Below, piece by piece: positions 1 to 7,518 of a DNA stretch of 64,000 nt; the stretch's first letter is position 1, and the number at the start of each line of letters is the position of its first letter. Position numbers and translations under genes: made by a program. Source of the DNA: Microbispora rosea subsp. aerata. Lineage in GTDB: Bacteria; Actinomycetota; Actinomycetes; Streptosporangiales; Streptosporangiaceae. The DNA lies in assembly GCF_014647835.1 (NCBI RefSeq), contig NZ_BMPY01000005.1, positions 203,222 to 267,221 of the forward strand, given 5' to 3'. The notes below the pieces were generated by a model. That model saw only the letters and a program-made list of their open reading frames with translations, was not told where the DNA came from and did not search any database.

Positions 1-1708
1 TGACGCCGCCGTCGGCCCAGTTCTGCAGCGGGACCACGGCCAGCCCGGTGGCGGGCCAATACAGGAAAGCGTGTGGATCCCACTCGGCCTCCGAACCCGA
101 CTCCGTCTGGTGGAAGCGCGACAGCACCGCGGGCGCGGCCGGGTCGGCGACGTCGAACAGCGAGATCTGCGTGCCGAGCCTGCGGCCCTCCTCGCTCGCC
201 TCCTGGCCGATGCCGATGAGCCGCCCGTCGCCCGCCGGGTGGAGATAGGCGGAATAGCCGGTGATCTTCAGCTCGCCGGTGACCCTCGGCGCGGCCGGGT
301 CGCGTAAATCCAGCGCGTACAAAGGGTCGGTCTGGCGGAAGGTCACCACGTAGCCGAGGCCGCCCATGAACCGGACCGAGTAGATCCGCTCGCCCCTGCC
401 GAGGCCCGTCACCGCGCCGGTCTGGGCGAGCGTGTCGGCGTCAAGCACGTACACGCCGCTCTCGCTCGTGCCCGCGCTCGCGCCGAACACCTCGGCGCCG
501 CTGGTGGTCGCCACCCGCAGATGGCCGTCGTGCTCCGACAAGGAGTATTGGTTCAGCAGCCGCCCCGGCACGGACCCCGACGTGACGTAACGCGGGGCGC
601 CGGGGGCGGAGACGTCGAAGCGGTGCACCTGCGTGCGCTCGGGCGGCGCCTGCGGCGCGGCCGACGACTCCGGCACCGGCACCACGTCGATCGGGCGAGC
701 GATCCACCAGCGGGGATTGCTGGTGACGTAGAGGCTGCCGGCCGTTCCGTACACGGTGTCGCCGTCGGCGGCGACCGCGATCGGCGCGGCCGAGCCGAAC
801 GGCGTGGCGGCGGCCAGGTCGATCGTGTGGATGGTCAGCATCGAGGTGCCGGTGAACTGGTCGGGGTGGCTGACCCGGTCGCAGCCGACCCGCTCGGTGC
901 GGCTCACGCCGCCGGTCTCGATGTCGTACGCCGGCAGCCACGCCTCGGCGGGGGCGGACAGCACGGCCGCACGGTTGCGTTCGAGCAGCTCTTTTTCCGG
1001 CTCGTTCTCCTTGGGCACCGGGAAGGCGACCTGCGGCGCGGACCGGACGACGAGCCGCACCGTGGCGCCGGACTGCCGGGCGTCGACGTGCTGCCCGTGC
1101 ACGGTCATCGCGCCGAGGACGCGCGGCTCGCCGGACAGATCCACGAGCACGTACCTCGGGCCGCCGGGGCCGACCCGGGCCTCGGCCGTCGCCCCGAACG
1201 GGATGATCCCGCCGCCCTGGAACAGCACGAGCGCGCGGTCGCCGTGGACGAGCAGGTCGGCCTGGACCCACGACTGGTCCTCGGCGACGAGCCGCAGCGT
1301 CCCGGTGATCTTTCGGGTCTTCGCGTCCACGACGCGCAGCACGCCCCCGGTGACCGTGATCACCCGGTCGCCGTCGGTCTTGACCAGGTCGGGCTCGTCC
1401 ACGCCCGCCTCGTGCGTGTTGGTGGTGGAGTATGACTGCTCGGGCGTCGCCCGCTTCGCCGCGGCGGCGTCGCTGACCTCGTAGAGCATCTGGTCGCCGA
1501 AGCCCCAGGGCGTCACGTTGCGCGCGGCCGCCCGCCGCAGCCCTTCGGTCATCTCGTCGCAGCTCGCGTACGCGACGAGCCGCACCTTGCCGGTCAGGTC
1601 GACGGGGGAGGGCGGCGCTTCCTGTGTCGTACGGCCACCCGCACAGCCCGCGGCTCCCACGGCCAGCAGCGCGGCGAGAACGCCCGCCGTACGAATCGAT
1701 GTCCTCAT
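1..1708 (-). CDS. beta-propeller domain lipoprotein, 3' end outside window
   Basis: Secreted lipoprotein of the actinobacterial/archaeal beta-propeller family (Beta_propel type); function unknown, probably surface-exposed. The frame is open from the ATG at 1708 to the window edge (569 codons seen, no stop). It starts MRTSIRTAG, followed by a hydrophobic stretch and a lipobox ending G-A-A-G-C, so Cys is expected to be lipidated. Repeated beta-strand blades follow, and near the window edge the motif WDPHAFLYWP, typical of this family, is readable. The overlapping antisense frames here have Arg/Ala-rich shadow composition and are not genes. A shortened copy of its first codons lies at 7302-7425, suggesting this gene's start marks one border of an inserted segment. 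Confidence 0.85.
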   Translation of the reverse strand, partial: MRTSIRTAGVLAALLAVGAAGCAGGRTTQEAPPSPVDLTGKVRLVAYASCDEMTEGLRRAAARNVTPWGFGDQMLYEVSDAAAAKRATPEQSYSTTNTHEAGVDEPDLVKTDGDRVITVTGGVLRVVDAKTRKITGTLRLVAEDQSWVQADLLVHGDRALVLFQGGGIIPFGATAEARVGPGGPRYVLVDLSGEPRVLGAMTVHGQHVDARQSGATVRLVVRSAPQVAFPVPKENEPEKELLERNRAAVLSAPAEAWLPAYDIETGGVSRTERVGCDRVSHPDQFTGTSMLTIHTIDLAAATPFGSAAPIAVAADGDTVYGTAGSLYVTSNPRWWIARPIDVVPVPESSAAPQAPPERTQVHRFDVSAPGAPRYVTSGSVPGRLLNQYSLSEHDGHLRVATTSGAEVFGASAGTSESGVYVLDADTLAQTGAVTGLGRGERIYSVRFMGGLGYVVTFRQTDPLYALDLRDPAAPRVTGELKITGYSAYLHPAGDGRLIGIGQEASEEGRRLGTQISLFDVADPAAPAVLSRFHQTESGSEAEWDPHAFLYWPATGLAVVPLQNWADGGV

Positions 1709-1928
1709 GACCCCCACGACGGATCACCGCAGGGGGCGGTTCACGGCAGGCGACCCCGAGGTTTACGGCCACTGGGGGCCACGACCCGCCGTGCGTGCCG
1801 CACGGGATTTCGCCTCGGGTCCCACGGCCGTACGGCTCATTCCAATGCCCGACGGCATCCTTAATTCCGACTAATGACCAAATATGGATGATTAGCGATG
1901 AAATATAGCTTTACCTGTCTTTTTCTCG

Positions 1929-1943
1929 CATAATGGTGATATG
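1929..1943 (+). promoter_or_regulatory. possible leaderless promoter of mtnA
   Basis: A -10-like hexamer CATAAT at 1929-1934 ends six bases before the ATG at 1941, the spacing expected if transcription starts on the A of the start codon. No ribosome binding site precedes this ATG. The surrounding 1855-1935 is the most AT-rich stretch of the left arm. No good -35 box is visible. This is inference from spacing only. Confidence 0.35.
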
Positions 1944-3086
1944 TCGGAGGAACTGTCGGAGTGGGATGAGGGCGGGCGTCCGAACGGGCGCGAATCGGAG
2001 GGCTCTCGGCGGGCGGAAACCGGCGCCGCGCACGATGGCGCCGTGAACGACGGCGGCGCGGACCCGGACGCCGATCACCCGGTCATCGCCTGGCGGGACG
2101 GCGGCATCGTCGCCATCGACCAGACGCTGCTGCCGGACGAGGTGCGGCTGCTGCGGCTCGGCACGGTCGACGACCTCGTGGACGCCATCGTCCGCCTGGC
2201 CGTACGCGGCGCGCCGGTGCTCGGCGCGGCCGGGGCGCTGGGTGTGGCCCTGGCGGCCCACCAGGCGCGGCGGTCGGGGTGGAGCGCCTCCCGGCTGGAG
2301 GCGGAGATCGCGCGCATCAGGGACGCCCGCCCCACGGCGGTGAACCTCCGCGTCGGCGTGGAGGAGGTGCTCCCGGTCCTTCCGGACGGGCCCGCGGCGG
2401 CGGAGCGCGCCGCCGTCGCCGTGGTGGACCGCATCGCGGCGACGAACCGGCGAATCGGCGAACGCGGCGCCGACTTCCTGGTGGAGGCGTGCGGGCGTAG
2501 GCCCCTGCGCATCCACACGCACTGCAACACCGGCGCGCTGGCCTGCGTGGAGTGGGGCACCGCGCTCGGCGTCATCCGCTCCCTGCACGAAAGGGGCCTG
2601 CTCGACCAGGTCATCGTCGACGAGACCCGGCCTCTCCTGCAGGGGGCGCGCCTCACCAGCTGGGAGCTGGGCCGGCTGGGCATCGACTACCGGGTCGTCT
2701 GCGACGGCGCGGGGCCGTTCGTGCTGCGGCAGGGGCTGGTCGACGCGGTGGTCGTCGGCGCCGACCGCGTGGCCGCGAACGGCGACGTCGCCAACAAGAT
2801 CGGCACGTACGGCCTGGCCCTCGCGGCGGACCGGGCCGGCGTCCCGTTCGTCGTCGCCGCGCCCGAGTCGACCGTCGATCCGGCGACGCCGACCGGTGCG
2901 TCCATCGTGGTGGAGCACCGTTCCGAAGAAGAGGTGACCCATTTCCGGGGAATGCGTGTCACACCCGCCGGGGCCCGGGCGCTGAACTACGCCTTCGACG
3001 TCACTCCCGCCGACCTGGTCAGCGCGGTGGTGACGGAGGACCGCGTCTGGACGCCCCGATCGCGGGCCGCCGTCCCGCGGGCGTGA
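1941..3086 (+). CDS. mtnA: S-methyl-5-thioribose-1-phosphate isomerase family (aldose-1-phosphate isomerase)
   Basis: Converts 5-methylthioribose-1-phosphate, or a related 5-substituted ribose-1-phosphate, to the ribulose-1-phosphate form; cytosolic. Family motifs are clear: VRGAPVLGAAG, THCNTGALACVEWG, DETRPLLQGARLTSWEL and DRVAANGDVANKIGTY. The catalytic Cys195 and Asp275 lie 80 residues apart, as C160 and D240 do in the Bacillus subtilis enzyme. The frame gives 381 residues, with an acidic N-terminal extension of about 45 before the conserved core (VIAWRDGGIVAIDQTLLP). A GTG at 2043 could be an alternative start that removes most of it; neither start has a Shine-Dalgarno. No other methionine-salvage gene is nearby. 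Its neighbours are a regulator and a transaldolase/aldolase fusion, so it may serve a special pathway rather than housekeeping salvage. The same family acts on 5-fluoro-5-deoxyribose-1-phosphate in fluorometabolite producers. Confidence 0.88.
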   Translation: MSEELSEWDEGGRPNGRESEGSRRAETGAAHDGAVNDGGADPDADHPVIAWRDGGIVAIDQTLLPDEVRLLRLGTVDDLVDAIVRLAVRGAPVLGAAGALGVALAAHQARRSGWSASRLEAEIARIRDARPTAVNLRVGVEEVLPVLPDGPAAAERAAVAVVDRIAATNRRIGERGADFLVEACGRRPLRIHTHCNTGALACVEWGTALGVIRSLHERGLLDQVIVDETRPLLQGARLTSWELGRLGIDYRVVCDGAGPFVLRQGLVDAVVVGADRVAANGDVANKIGTYGLALAADRAGVPFVVAAPESTVDPATPTGASIVVEHRSEEEVTHFRGMRVTPAGARALNYAFDVTPADLVSAVVTEDRVWTPRSRAAVPRA

Positions 3087-3098
3087 CCATACGAGGGA

Positions 3099-3668
3099 CT
3101 ACGACGCCGCCGGATAGGTCATCACCACGACGGCGTCCACCTCGTCTTCGACGGACTCGTAGAAGTGCGCGACGTCCGCGGCGAACGTCACGAAGTCGCC
3201 GGTGTGCAGGACCACGGGACGCTCGACCGGGCCGAGCCGTACGGCGCCGCGGAGCACGAGGATCCGCTCGATCGTGCCCCGGCTGTGCGGCGGGCTGTCG
3301 ATCCGCCGTCCGGTCCCGGTGAGGCGAAGCCGCCAGATCTCGCTGAGCCCGCCGGCCCCCATGCGGTCGAGCAGCTCCTGCTTGCTGTCCTCCGGCCGGG
3401 GGGTGCCCCGGCGCAGCACCGGCGTCTGCGGCGCCGGGTCGACCAGCAGGTCGCCCAGGGGCAGGCGGAGCGCGACGGCGATGGCCGAGATGGTCTCGAT
3501 CGTGGGGTTGCCCCGCCCGGCCTCGATTCCGGACAGGGTCGCCCTGCTCACCCCCGACAACCGCGCCAGCTCGGCCACGGACAGACCCCGGAACTCCCGC
3601 AGCCGGCGCACCTGGTTGCCGATGGTCGCCCCGACGCCGTTCGCCGCCTCTGCTGCCTGTTTGTCCAT
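3099..3668 (-). CDS. XRE-family transcriptional regulator with C-terminal cupin
   Basis: A 189-residue DNA-binding regulator. Residues about 15-70 are a Cro/C1 helix-turn-helix (VRRLREFRGLSVAELARLSG, then SRATLSGIEAGRGNPTIETI). Residues about 95-185 form a cupin with HSRGTIERILVLRGAVRLG and HTGDFVTFAADVAHFY, the usual small-ligand sensing fold in this class. The ATG at 3668 follows AGGAG at good spacing. It is convergent with mtnA (12 bp gap) and shares the strand of the downstream-reading transaldolase gene (115 bp apart), so it is the natural candidate regulator of the cassette. Ligand unknown. Confidence 0.85.
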   Translation of the reverse strand: MDKQAAEAANGVGATIGNQVRRLREFRGLSVAELARLSGVSRATLSGIEAGRGNPTIETISAIAVALRLPLGDLLVDPAPQTPVLRRGTPRPEDSKQELLDRMGAGGLSEIWRLRLTGTGRRIDSPPHSRGTIERILVLRGAVRLGPVERPVVLHTGDFVTFAADVAHFYESVEDEVDAVVVMTYPAAS

Positions 3669-3783
3669 TTCCCGGCTCCTGCACGTTCAGCGGGGTGTCA
3701 GCACCCTACTGTGCAGAGAGTACGGTGCCCAGCCGTGAGCACGGCGCCTGCCCGCGAGCGCCCGCCGGGATCGCAGGCCGGCG

Positions 3784-5682
3784 TCAGCGACGACGGCCGA
3801 CCATGCCGCTCATGTGCTCGATGAAGCCGAGGCACTCCTCGTAGTCCAGTCCCCAGAAGACCAGGCCGTGACGTCTGACGTACATGACCCGGCTCCGCTC
3901 CGCGGCCTCGGCGACCGCCTCGGCCAAGGCCACGCTGCCGTACTCCTGCGGCGGAATGATCACGACGTGGTCGTCTTCGAGATCGCGGCTCAGGATGCAG
4001 TGGTTGTGCACGACGTACGACGCGCCGTGCCTCTCGCGCATCAGGTAGTGCAGGTACGCCTCGGCGGACGGCGGCGCGACGCCGTGGCATCGCAAGGTCC
4101 AGTCGTCGTGTCCCGTGATCTCCACGAAGTTGTCCGGCGCCAGGTCCTTGATGTAGGCGCCGCTGGCCGTGACGAACAGCCGGCCGTCGGGCGTGCTGAA
4201 GCTCACGTTGCCCGCGGAGTCGATCTGGTGCGGGAAGGCTCCGGCCAGCGCGCCGAGCTCGCGGGCCCGCCGGAACTCCTCCTCCGGAGGGAGGTCGCCG
4301 GCGGGTTCGAGGCGGACCCCGATCCATCGCGGCCGCTCGGGGACCACCGCGTTCGCGGCCGGCTCGTGTACGGGCGGCACCGCACGGATGACCGGTGCGG
4401 CGGGCTCTCGTTCCCGCTCTGCCGAGTCGCCGACGTAGTGCACCTCCCGGTGCTGTCTGACCAGCTCCACGATTCGCGGCCGGACGCGCTCGGGACTCTC
4501 CTGCCCCAGGATCAGGGGGGCGATCAGGTCCGCGACGACCGTGAGATCGTCTTTGCCGTACCCCCTTCTGGTGACCTCCTGGACGCCGAACCTGATGGCG
4601 TCGATGCGACCGAACGTGACGACACGGTTGGCCGACACGTTCGCGCGCACCAGACGTTCCAGAACCGCGGGTCCGGTCCCGATGGACCTGGTGTCGACGA
4701 AGAACATGTGGTTGGCGGTGAACCCTCTGTCCTCCGCGACGACCGGCACGCCGCGCTTCCGGAGCTGCCCCGCCAAGAATCTCGCGTTCTCCACCACCCG
4801 CGCCGCGTATTCACGCCCCTCGTACCACATCTCGTGAAGCGCCACGAACAGCGCGATGGTCGGGGCCGTGTGCTGGCTGCTCACCATCCCGGTGGAGAGC
4901 ATGTATCCCACGTTCTCCATCAGGCTTCTGTCCGAGCCGAGGATGATTCCCTTCTGCGGACCGAAGAAGGTCGTATGGGTGTTCGCCTGCAGGATGTCGG
5001 CCCCCTCCCGGAGCGGATCCTGGAACTGACCACCGGCTATGAGGCCGAGCGTGTGAGAGGCGTCGAAGACGACGGGGACCTCACCGGCGATCTCTTTGAG
5101 CTCGGCCAGGGGGAAGGGGAAGAGGTAGTTCATCGCGTCGACGTACAGGAGGGCGGGCTGCTCCCTTTTGACCACCTCGCGCGTGCGGTCGAGGTCGATC
5201 GACATGTTCTCGTCGAACACATAGGTGCAGCTTCCGCGGCCGAACGAACGGCAGATCAGCTCGGTGAGCACGTTACCGCCGTCCTTCGTCGCCACCCGCA
5301 TGACCGTGTCCCCCGGCTCGGAAAGGGCCGCGATCGTGGTCTGCATGGCGTGCAGGCCGGAAAGACAGCGAAACTCGGCGTACTCGCTGCCGAAAAGCCG
5401 TCTGCACACCTCGGTGGCCGATTGTTCGATCCCGTCGATGTGGTCCAGGCCACGCAGCAGCAGATTGCCCAGCCGTGCGGGGGAGCTTTCCCGCATGTCC
5501 AGATGCTCCAGCAGATAGCGCTCCGAGAGGGGGCTGGAGAGCACCCGCTGCGCCAGCGGCGACAGCACCGTCTCGTTCGCGGTCAGGTGGAGGACGTCGG
5601 CCTGCTCCCGTTCCTCCGCGGCCACCAGTTCGCTGATTTCCCGCATCGACAGGGGAAAGCCGTGGTCGCCGGCAGCTTTCAT
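3784..5682 (-). CDS. SHMT-like PLP domain fused to class II aldolase domain (fluorothreonine-transaldolase-like)
   Basis: A 632-residue two-domain enzyme, close to the length and domain order of fluorothreonine transaldolase. Residues about 10-400 resemble serine hydroxymethyltransferase: LTANET, CLSGLHAMQTTI, VVFDASHTLGLIAGG (Asp207, His210) and DAIRFGVQEVTRRGYG (carboxylate-binding Arg364). Where SHMT has T-H-K-T, with the PLP-binding lysine, this protein has T-H-T-T: Thr237. Residues about 455-630 form a class II aldolase/adducin domain: GNVSFSTPDG, VTASGAYIKDL, Glu541 in PPSAEAYLHYL, His559/His561 in VVHNHC and His605 in VRRHGLVFWG, so the full zinc set is present. The ATG at 5682 has a strong GGGAAGGAG. 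Expected role: an aldolase step giving an aldehyde plus DHAP, and beta-hydroxy amino acid formation by the PLP domain. The real substrate is unknown. Codon use is less GC-extreme than in neighbours, suggesting transfer. Confidence 0.82.
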   Translation of the reverse strand: MKAAGDHGFPLSMREISELVAAEEREQADVLHLTANETVLSPLAQRVLSSPLSERYLLEHLDMRESSPARLGNLLLRGLDHIDGIEQSATEVCRRLFGSEYAEFRCLSGLHAMQTTIAALSEPGDTVMRVATKDGGNVLTELICRSFGRGSCTYVFDENMSIDLDRTREVVKREQPALLYVDAMNYLFPFPLAELKEIAGEVPVVFDASHTLGLIAGGQFQDPLREGADILQANTHTTFFGPQKGIILGSDRSLMENVGYMLSTGMVSSQHTAPTIALFVALHEMWYEGREYAARVVENARFLAGQLRKRGVPVVAEDRGFTANHMFFVDTRSIGTGPAVLERLVRANVSANRVVTFGRIDAIRFGVQEVTRRGYGKDDLTVVADLIAPLILGQESPERVRPRIVELVRQHREVHYVGDSAEREREPAAPVIRAVPPVHEPAANAVVPERPRWIGVRLEPAGDLPPEEEFRRARELGALAGAFPHQIDSAGNVSFSTPDGRLFVTASGAYIKDLAPDNFVEITGHDDWTLRCHGVAPPSAEAYLHYLMRERHGASYVVHNHCILSRDLEDDHVVIIPPQEYGSVALAEAVAEAAERSRVMYVRRHGLVFWGLDYEECLGFIEHMSGMVGRRR

Positions 5683-6222
5683 TGTCGCTCCTTCCCGTGA
5701 TCATGCCGTACCGGGCCGAAACCTCCATGTTCGGAAGCCTCGGCCGGTGCTGTCCCGCCGACGTCGTCGTTCGCCGGCACCGGTGAGCCCGGAGATGGAA
5801 AAAGGCACGCGGAACCCGGCCGCCCGCGGAGCGGCCCGCGCCCGCCTTCTCCTGCGGGTTCCTCGAAGCTGTGCGGAAAGAGATGCCGCGATCGATACTA
5901 GTTGCCGGGGGAATTGCGGGAATCCGTTGAACATCGTAGGCCGCATACATCGAAAGCCGCATTGCCGGTACGTCGTTCGGCGCTCACCTCGCTTTCTCGG
6001 CATACCGGATTGGCGTAGCTCAGATTTCGCCAATTCGTCATATCATCGCAGACTGCTTGAAACCGGATTTATCGGCACAGCTATCCTGTTTCGTATCCCT
6101 GCAGTGGGACGCGCCGGCGCGGTGCCCTGGCACTCGCGCCGTCGTCGACCCGGCCCGTCTTCACGTAAAAGCCGGTTGCCCAGTTTCTTTGCTGGGCGGA
6201 GTCATGCTGCCCACGGTGTCTC
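5683..6222. other. long intergenic region between transaldolase and exporter genes
   Basis: About 540 bases without a supported gene, relatively AT-rich from 5885 to 6110. It must hold the transaldolase promoter (minus strand) and sequence upstream of the exporter. Visible elements are an inverted repeat ATTGGCG-N12-CGCCAAT (6009-6015/6028-6034), which could be an operator, and a small hairpin GCCCAG-N8-CTGGGC (6178-6183/6192-6197). A frame open upstream of the exporter from 5747 has shadow composition and no start signal. Confidence 0.5.
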
Positions 6223-6256
6223 GTATACTGTACAGATCTGTCAGTATACTGACACC
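6223..6256 (+). promoter_or_regulatory. nested palindromes overlapping the exporter promoter
   Basis: The 32 bases before the exporter ATG are almost entirely palindromic: GTATACTG (6223-6230) is mirrored by CAGTATAC (6242-6249) around a central palindrome ACAGATCTGT (6232-6241), CTGTACAG lies at 6229-6236, and TGTCAGTATACTGACA (6239-6254) is a perfect 16-bp palindrome. The GTATAC cores are 21 bp apart, two helical turns. TATACT at 6245-6250 is a good -10 and ends six bases before the ATG at 6257, implying a leaderless transcript. The array should be a repressor operator; the regulator is unknown. Confidence 0.7.
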
Positions 6257-7282
6257 ATGGGCGCCCCGGCGAGGCGGGAGAGGCGGATGGCGACGGCGCA
6301 GACGATCGGGAAGGCCCCCCGTGCGGGCGGGCGCGGGGTCCTGGCGGCCGACGTGTCCGTTCTGCTGGTGGCGGTGATCTGGGGGTCGAGCTACGTCGTC
6401 ATGCAGGACGTCGGCGAGTCCGTGTCCGCGGCGAGCTTCCTGGCGCTGCGCTTCCTGACGGCGATCCCGGCCATGGTGCTCATGGCCGCGCCCACCCTGT
6501 CGAGGATCTCCCGGTCCGAGGTGCTCTCGGGGATCGTGTTCGGCTCGCTCTTGTACGGGATCCTCATCCTGGAGACCATCGGCGTGCAGCACACCTCGGC
6601 GGCCAACTCCGGCTTCCTGATCACGGTCTCGGTCATCCTCGTCCCCGTCTTCGAGCGGATCGTCAGTCGGCGCAGGCAACCGTTCATGGTGTACGCGGCG
6701 ACGGTCACGGCCCTCGTCGGCTGCGGTCTGCTCCTCCTGTCGGACGGCCTGCATCCCCATCCCGGCGACTTGATCATCCTGGCGGCGGCGTTCGTGCGGG
6801 CCACTCAGATCACTCTCTTCGGCCGTGAAACCGCGGGAACCGGCCCTCAGTCGCTGCCGAATCTCACGCTGGTGGAGTTCGTCGTCGTGTTCCTCCTCGC
6901 CACGTTGACCTCTGTGCTCACAGGAACGCCGGTCTGGGAGGAGGCGGGGTCCGTCAGCGCCGGCGACTGGCTTCTCATCGCCTACCTCGGCGTCCTGGGC
7001 ACGTCGTACTCGTTCTTCGTGCAGCTGCGGGCGGCCCGCCGGTCCAGCTCGACCCGAGTGGGCCTCATCCTGGCGACCGAGCCGCTGTTCGCGACGGCCT
7101 TCGCCCTCGTCGCCGCGCGGGAGAGCATCGGCGTCCCGCGGGGGCTGGGCGGCGCGCTGATCGTCGTCGCGGCGATCGTCGGACGGCGCTTCGAGGGGCG
7201 CGCCGCGCCGGCCGACCTCGACGGTCGCGCGATGCAACGGGTCGGCGCGCCGAGGCGGCAGAACGACGGCGTCGGCGCTTAG
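6257..7282 (+). CDS. EamA/DMT-family exporter
   Basis: Inner-membrane transporter of the drug/metabolite superfamily, 341 residues with about ten predicted membrane segments in two EamA repeats. The first repeat carries the typical VAVIWGSSYVVMQD and ALRFLTAIPAMVLM. The second carries LLIAYLGVLGTSYSFFVQ and ILATEPLFATAFALVAARE. The ATG at 6257 lies directly behind palindromic promoter sequence and has no ribosome binding site; ATG 6287 is an internal alternative. The frame continues upstream without signal and is not used. EamA proteins export threonine, homoserine and other amino acids (RhtA type), and an EamA-like transporter accompanies the fluorothreonine transaldolase in Streptomyces cattleya, so export of a threonine-like product is a reasonable inference. 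Confidence 0.85.
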   Translation: MGAPARRERRMATAQTIGKAPRAGGRGVLAADVSVLLVAVIWGSSYVVMQDVGESVSAASFLALRFLTAIPAMVLMAAPTLSRISRSEVLSGIVFGSLLYGILILETIGVQHTSAANSGFLITVSVILVPVFERIVSRRRQPFMVYAATVTALVGCGLLLLSDGLHPHPGDLIILAAAFVRATQITLFGRETAGTGPQSLPNLTLVEFVVVFLLATLTSVLTGTPVWEEAGSVSAGDWLLIAYLGVLGTSYSFFVQLRAARRSSSTRVGLILATEPLFATAFALVAARESIGVPRGLGGALIVVAAIVGRRFEGRAAPADLDGRAMQRVGAPRRQNDGVGA

Positions 7283-7301
7283 CGCTGCGCAGAGGGGGTC
7301 G

Positions 7302-7425
7302 TCCCCGAGGCCCCGGGCTGTCCCGCGCGGCGGCCTGCCGCAGCCCTGCGGTCATCTCGTCGCGGCGCGCGTACGCGGCGAGCCGCACTTCGCCGGTCGG
7401 GTCGGTGCGGGAGAGACGTCCTCAT
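7302..7425 (-). pseudogene. decayed fragment of a second beta-propeller lipoprotein gene start
   Basis: Reading the minus strand, ATGAGGACGTCT at 7425 repeats the start of the lipoprotein gene at 1708 (ATGAGGACATCG). After a deletion of about 25 codons and a frame change, the frame DPTGEVRLAAYARRDEMTAG continues with GLRQAAAR, matching DLTGKVRLVAYASCDEMTEG and GLRRAAAR of the intact gene. Similarity fades near 7302. The copy has the same orientation as the intact gene and lies 5.7 kb away, so mtnA, the regulator, the transaldolase and the exporter sit between a gene start and its remnant. Confidence 0.8.
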
Positions 7426-7444
7426 GCTCGGACGAGGGTCCGGG

Positions 7445-7500
7445 CTTGGAGTCCAAGATGTAGCCTAGGACTATTAGGCACAGCCGAAGGATATTAGGAG
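7445..7500 (+). promoter_or_regulatory. tetR promoter/operator region
   Basis: Contains CTTGGA-G-TCCAAG, a perfect inverted repeat at 7445-7457, and GCCTA-N7-TAGGC at 7463-7467/7475-7479. ATTAGG is repeated at 7473 and 7493. TTGGAG (7446-7451) and GACTAT (7469-7474) are 17 bp apart and could be -35/-10 boxes. Position and symmetry fit an autoregulatory TetR operator. Confidence 0.4.
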
Positions 7501-7518
7501 CAGAAGGGCGGCTGGGAC

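Noticed and set aside
441-1772. 443-codon minus-strand frame over the lipoprotein gene
   Set aside because: It is one frame off the real lipoprotein gene on the same strand and reads Arg-rich noise; the true frame starts at 1708 and runs off the window.
6009-6034. tRNA-like GGCGTAGCTCAG string
   Set aside because: No anticodon or T-arm follows; the bases are part of the inverted repeat ATTGGCG-N12-CGCCAAT.
1941-7282. Calling this a fluorometabolite cluster
   Set aside because: No fluorinase, phosphorylase or fluorothreonyl-tRNA deacylase is present in the window, and the PLP lysine position is altered; only the architecture is shared.
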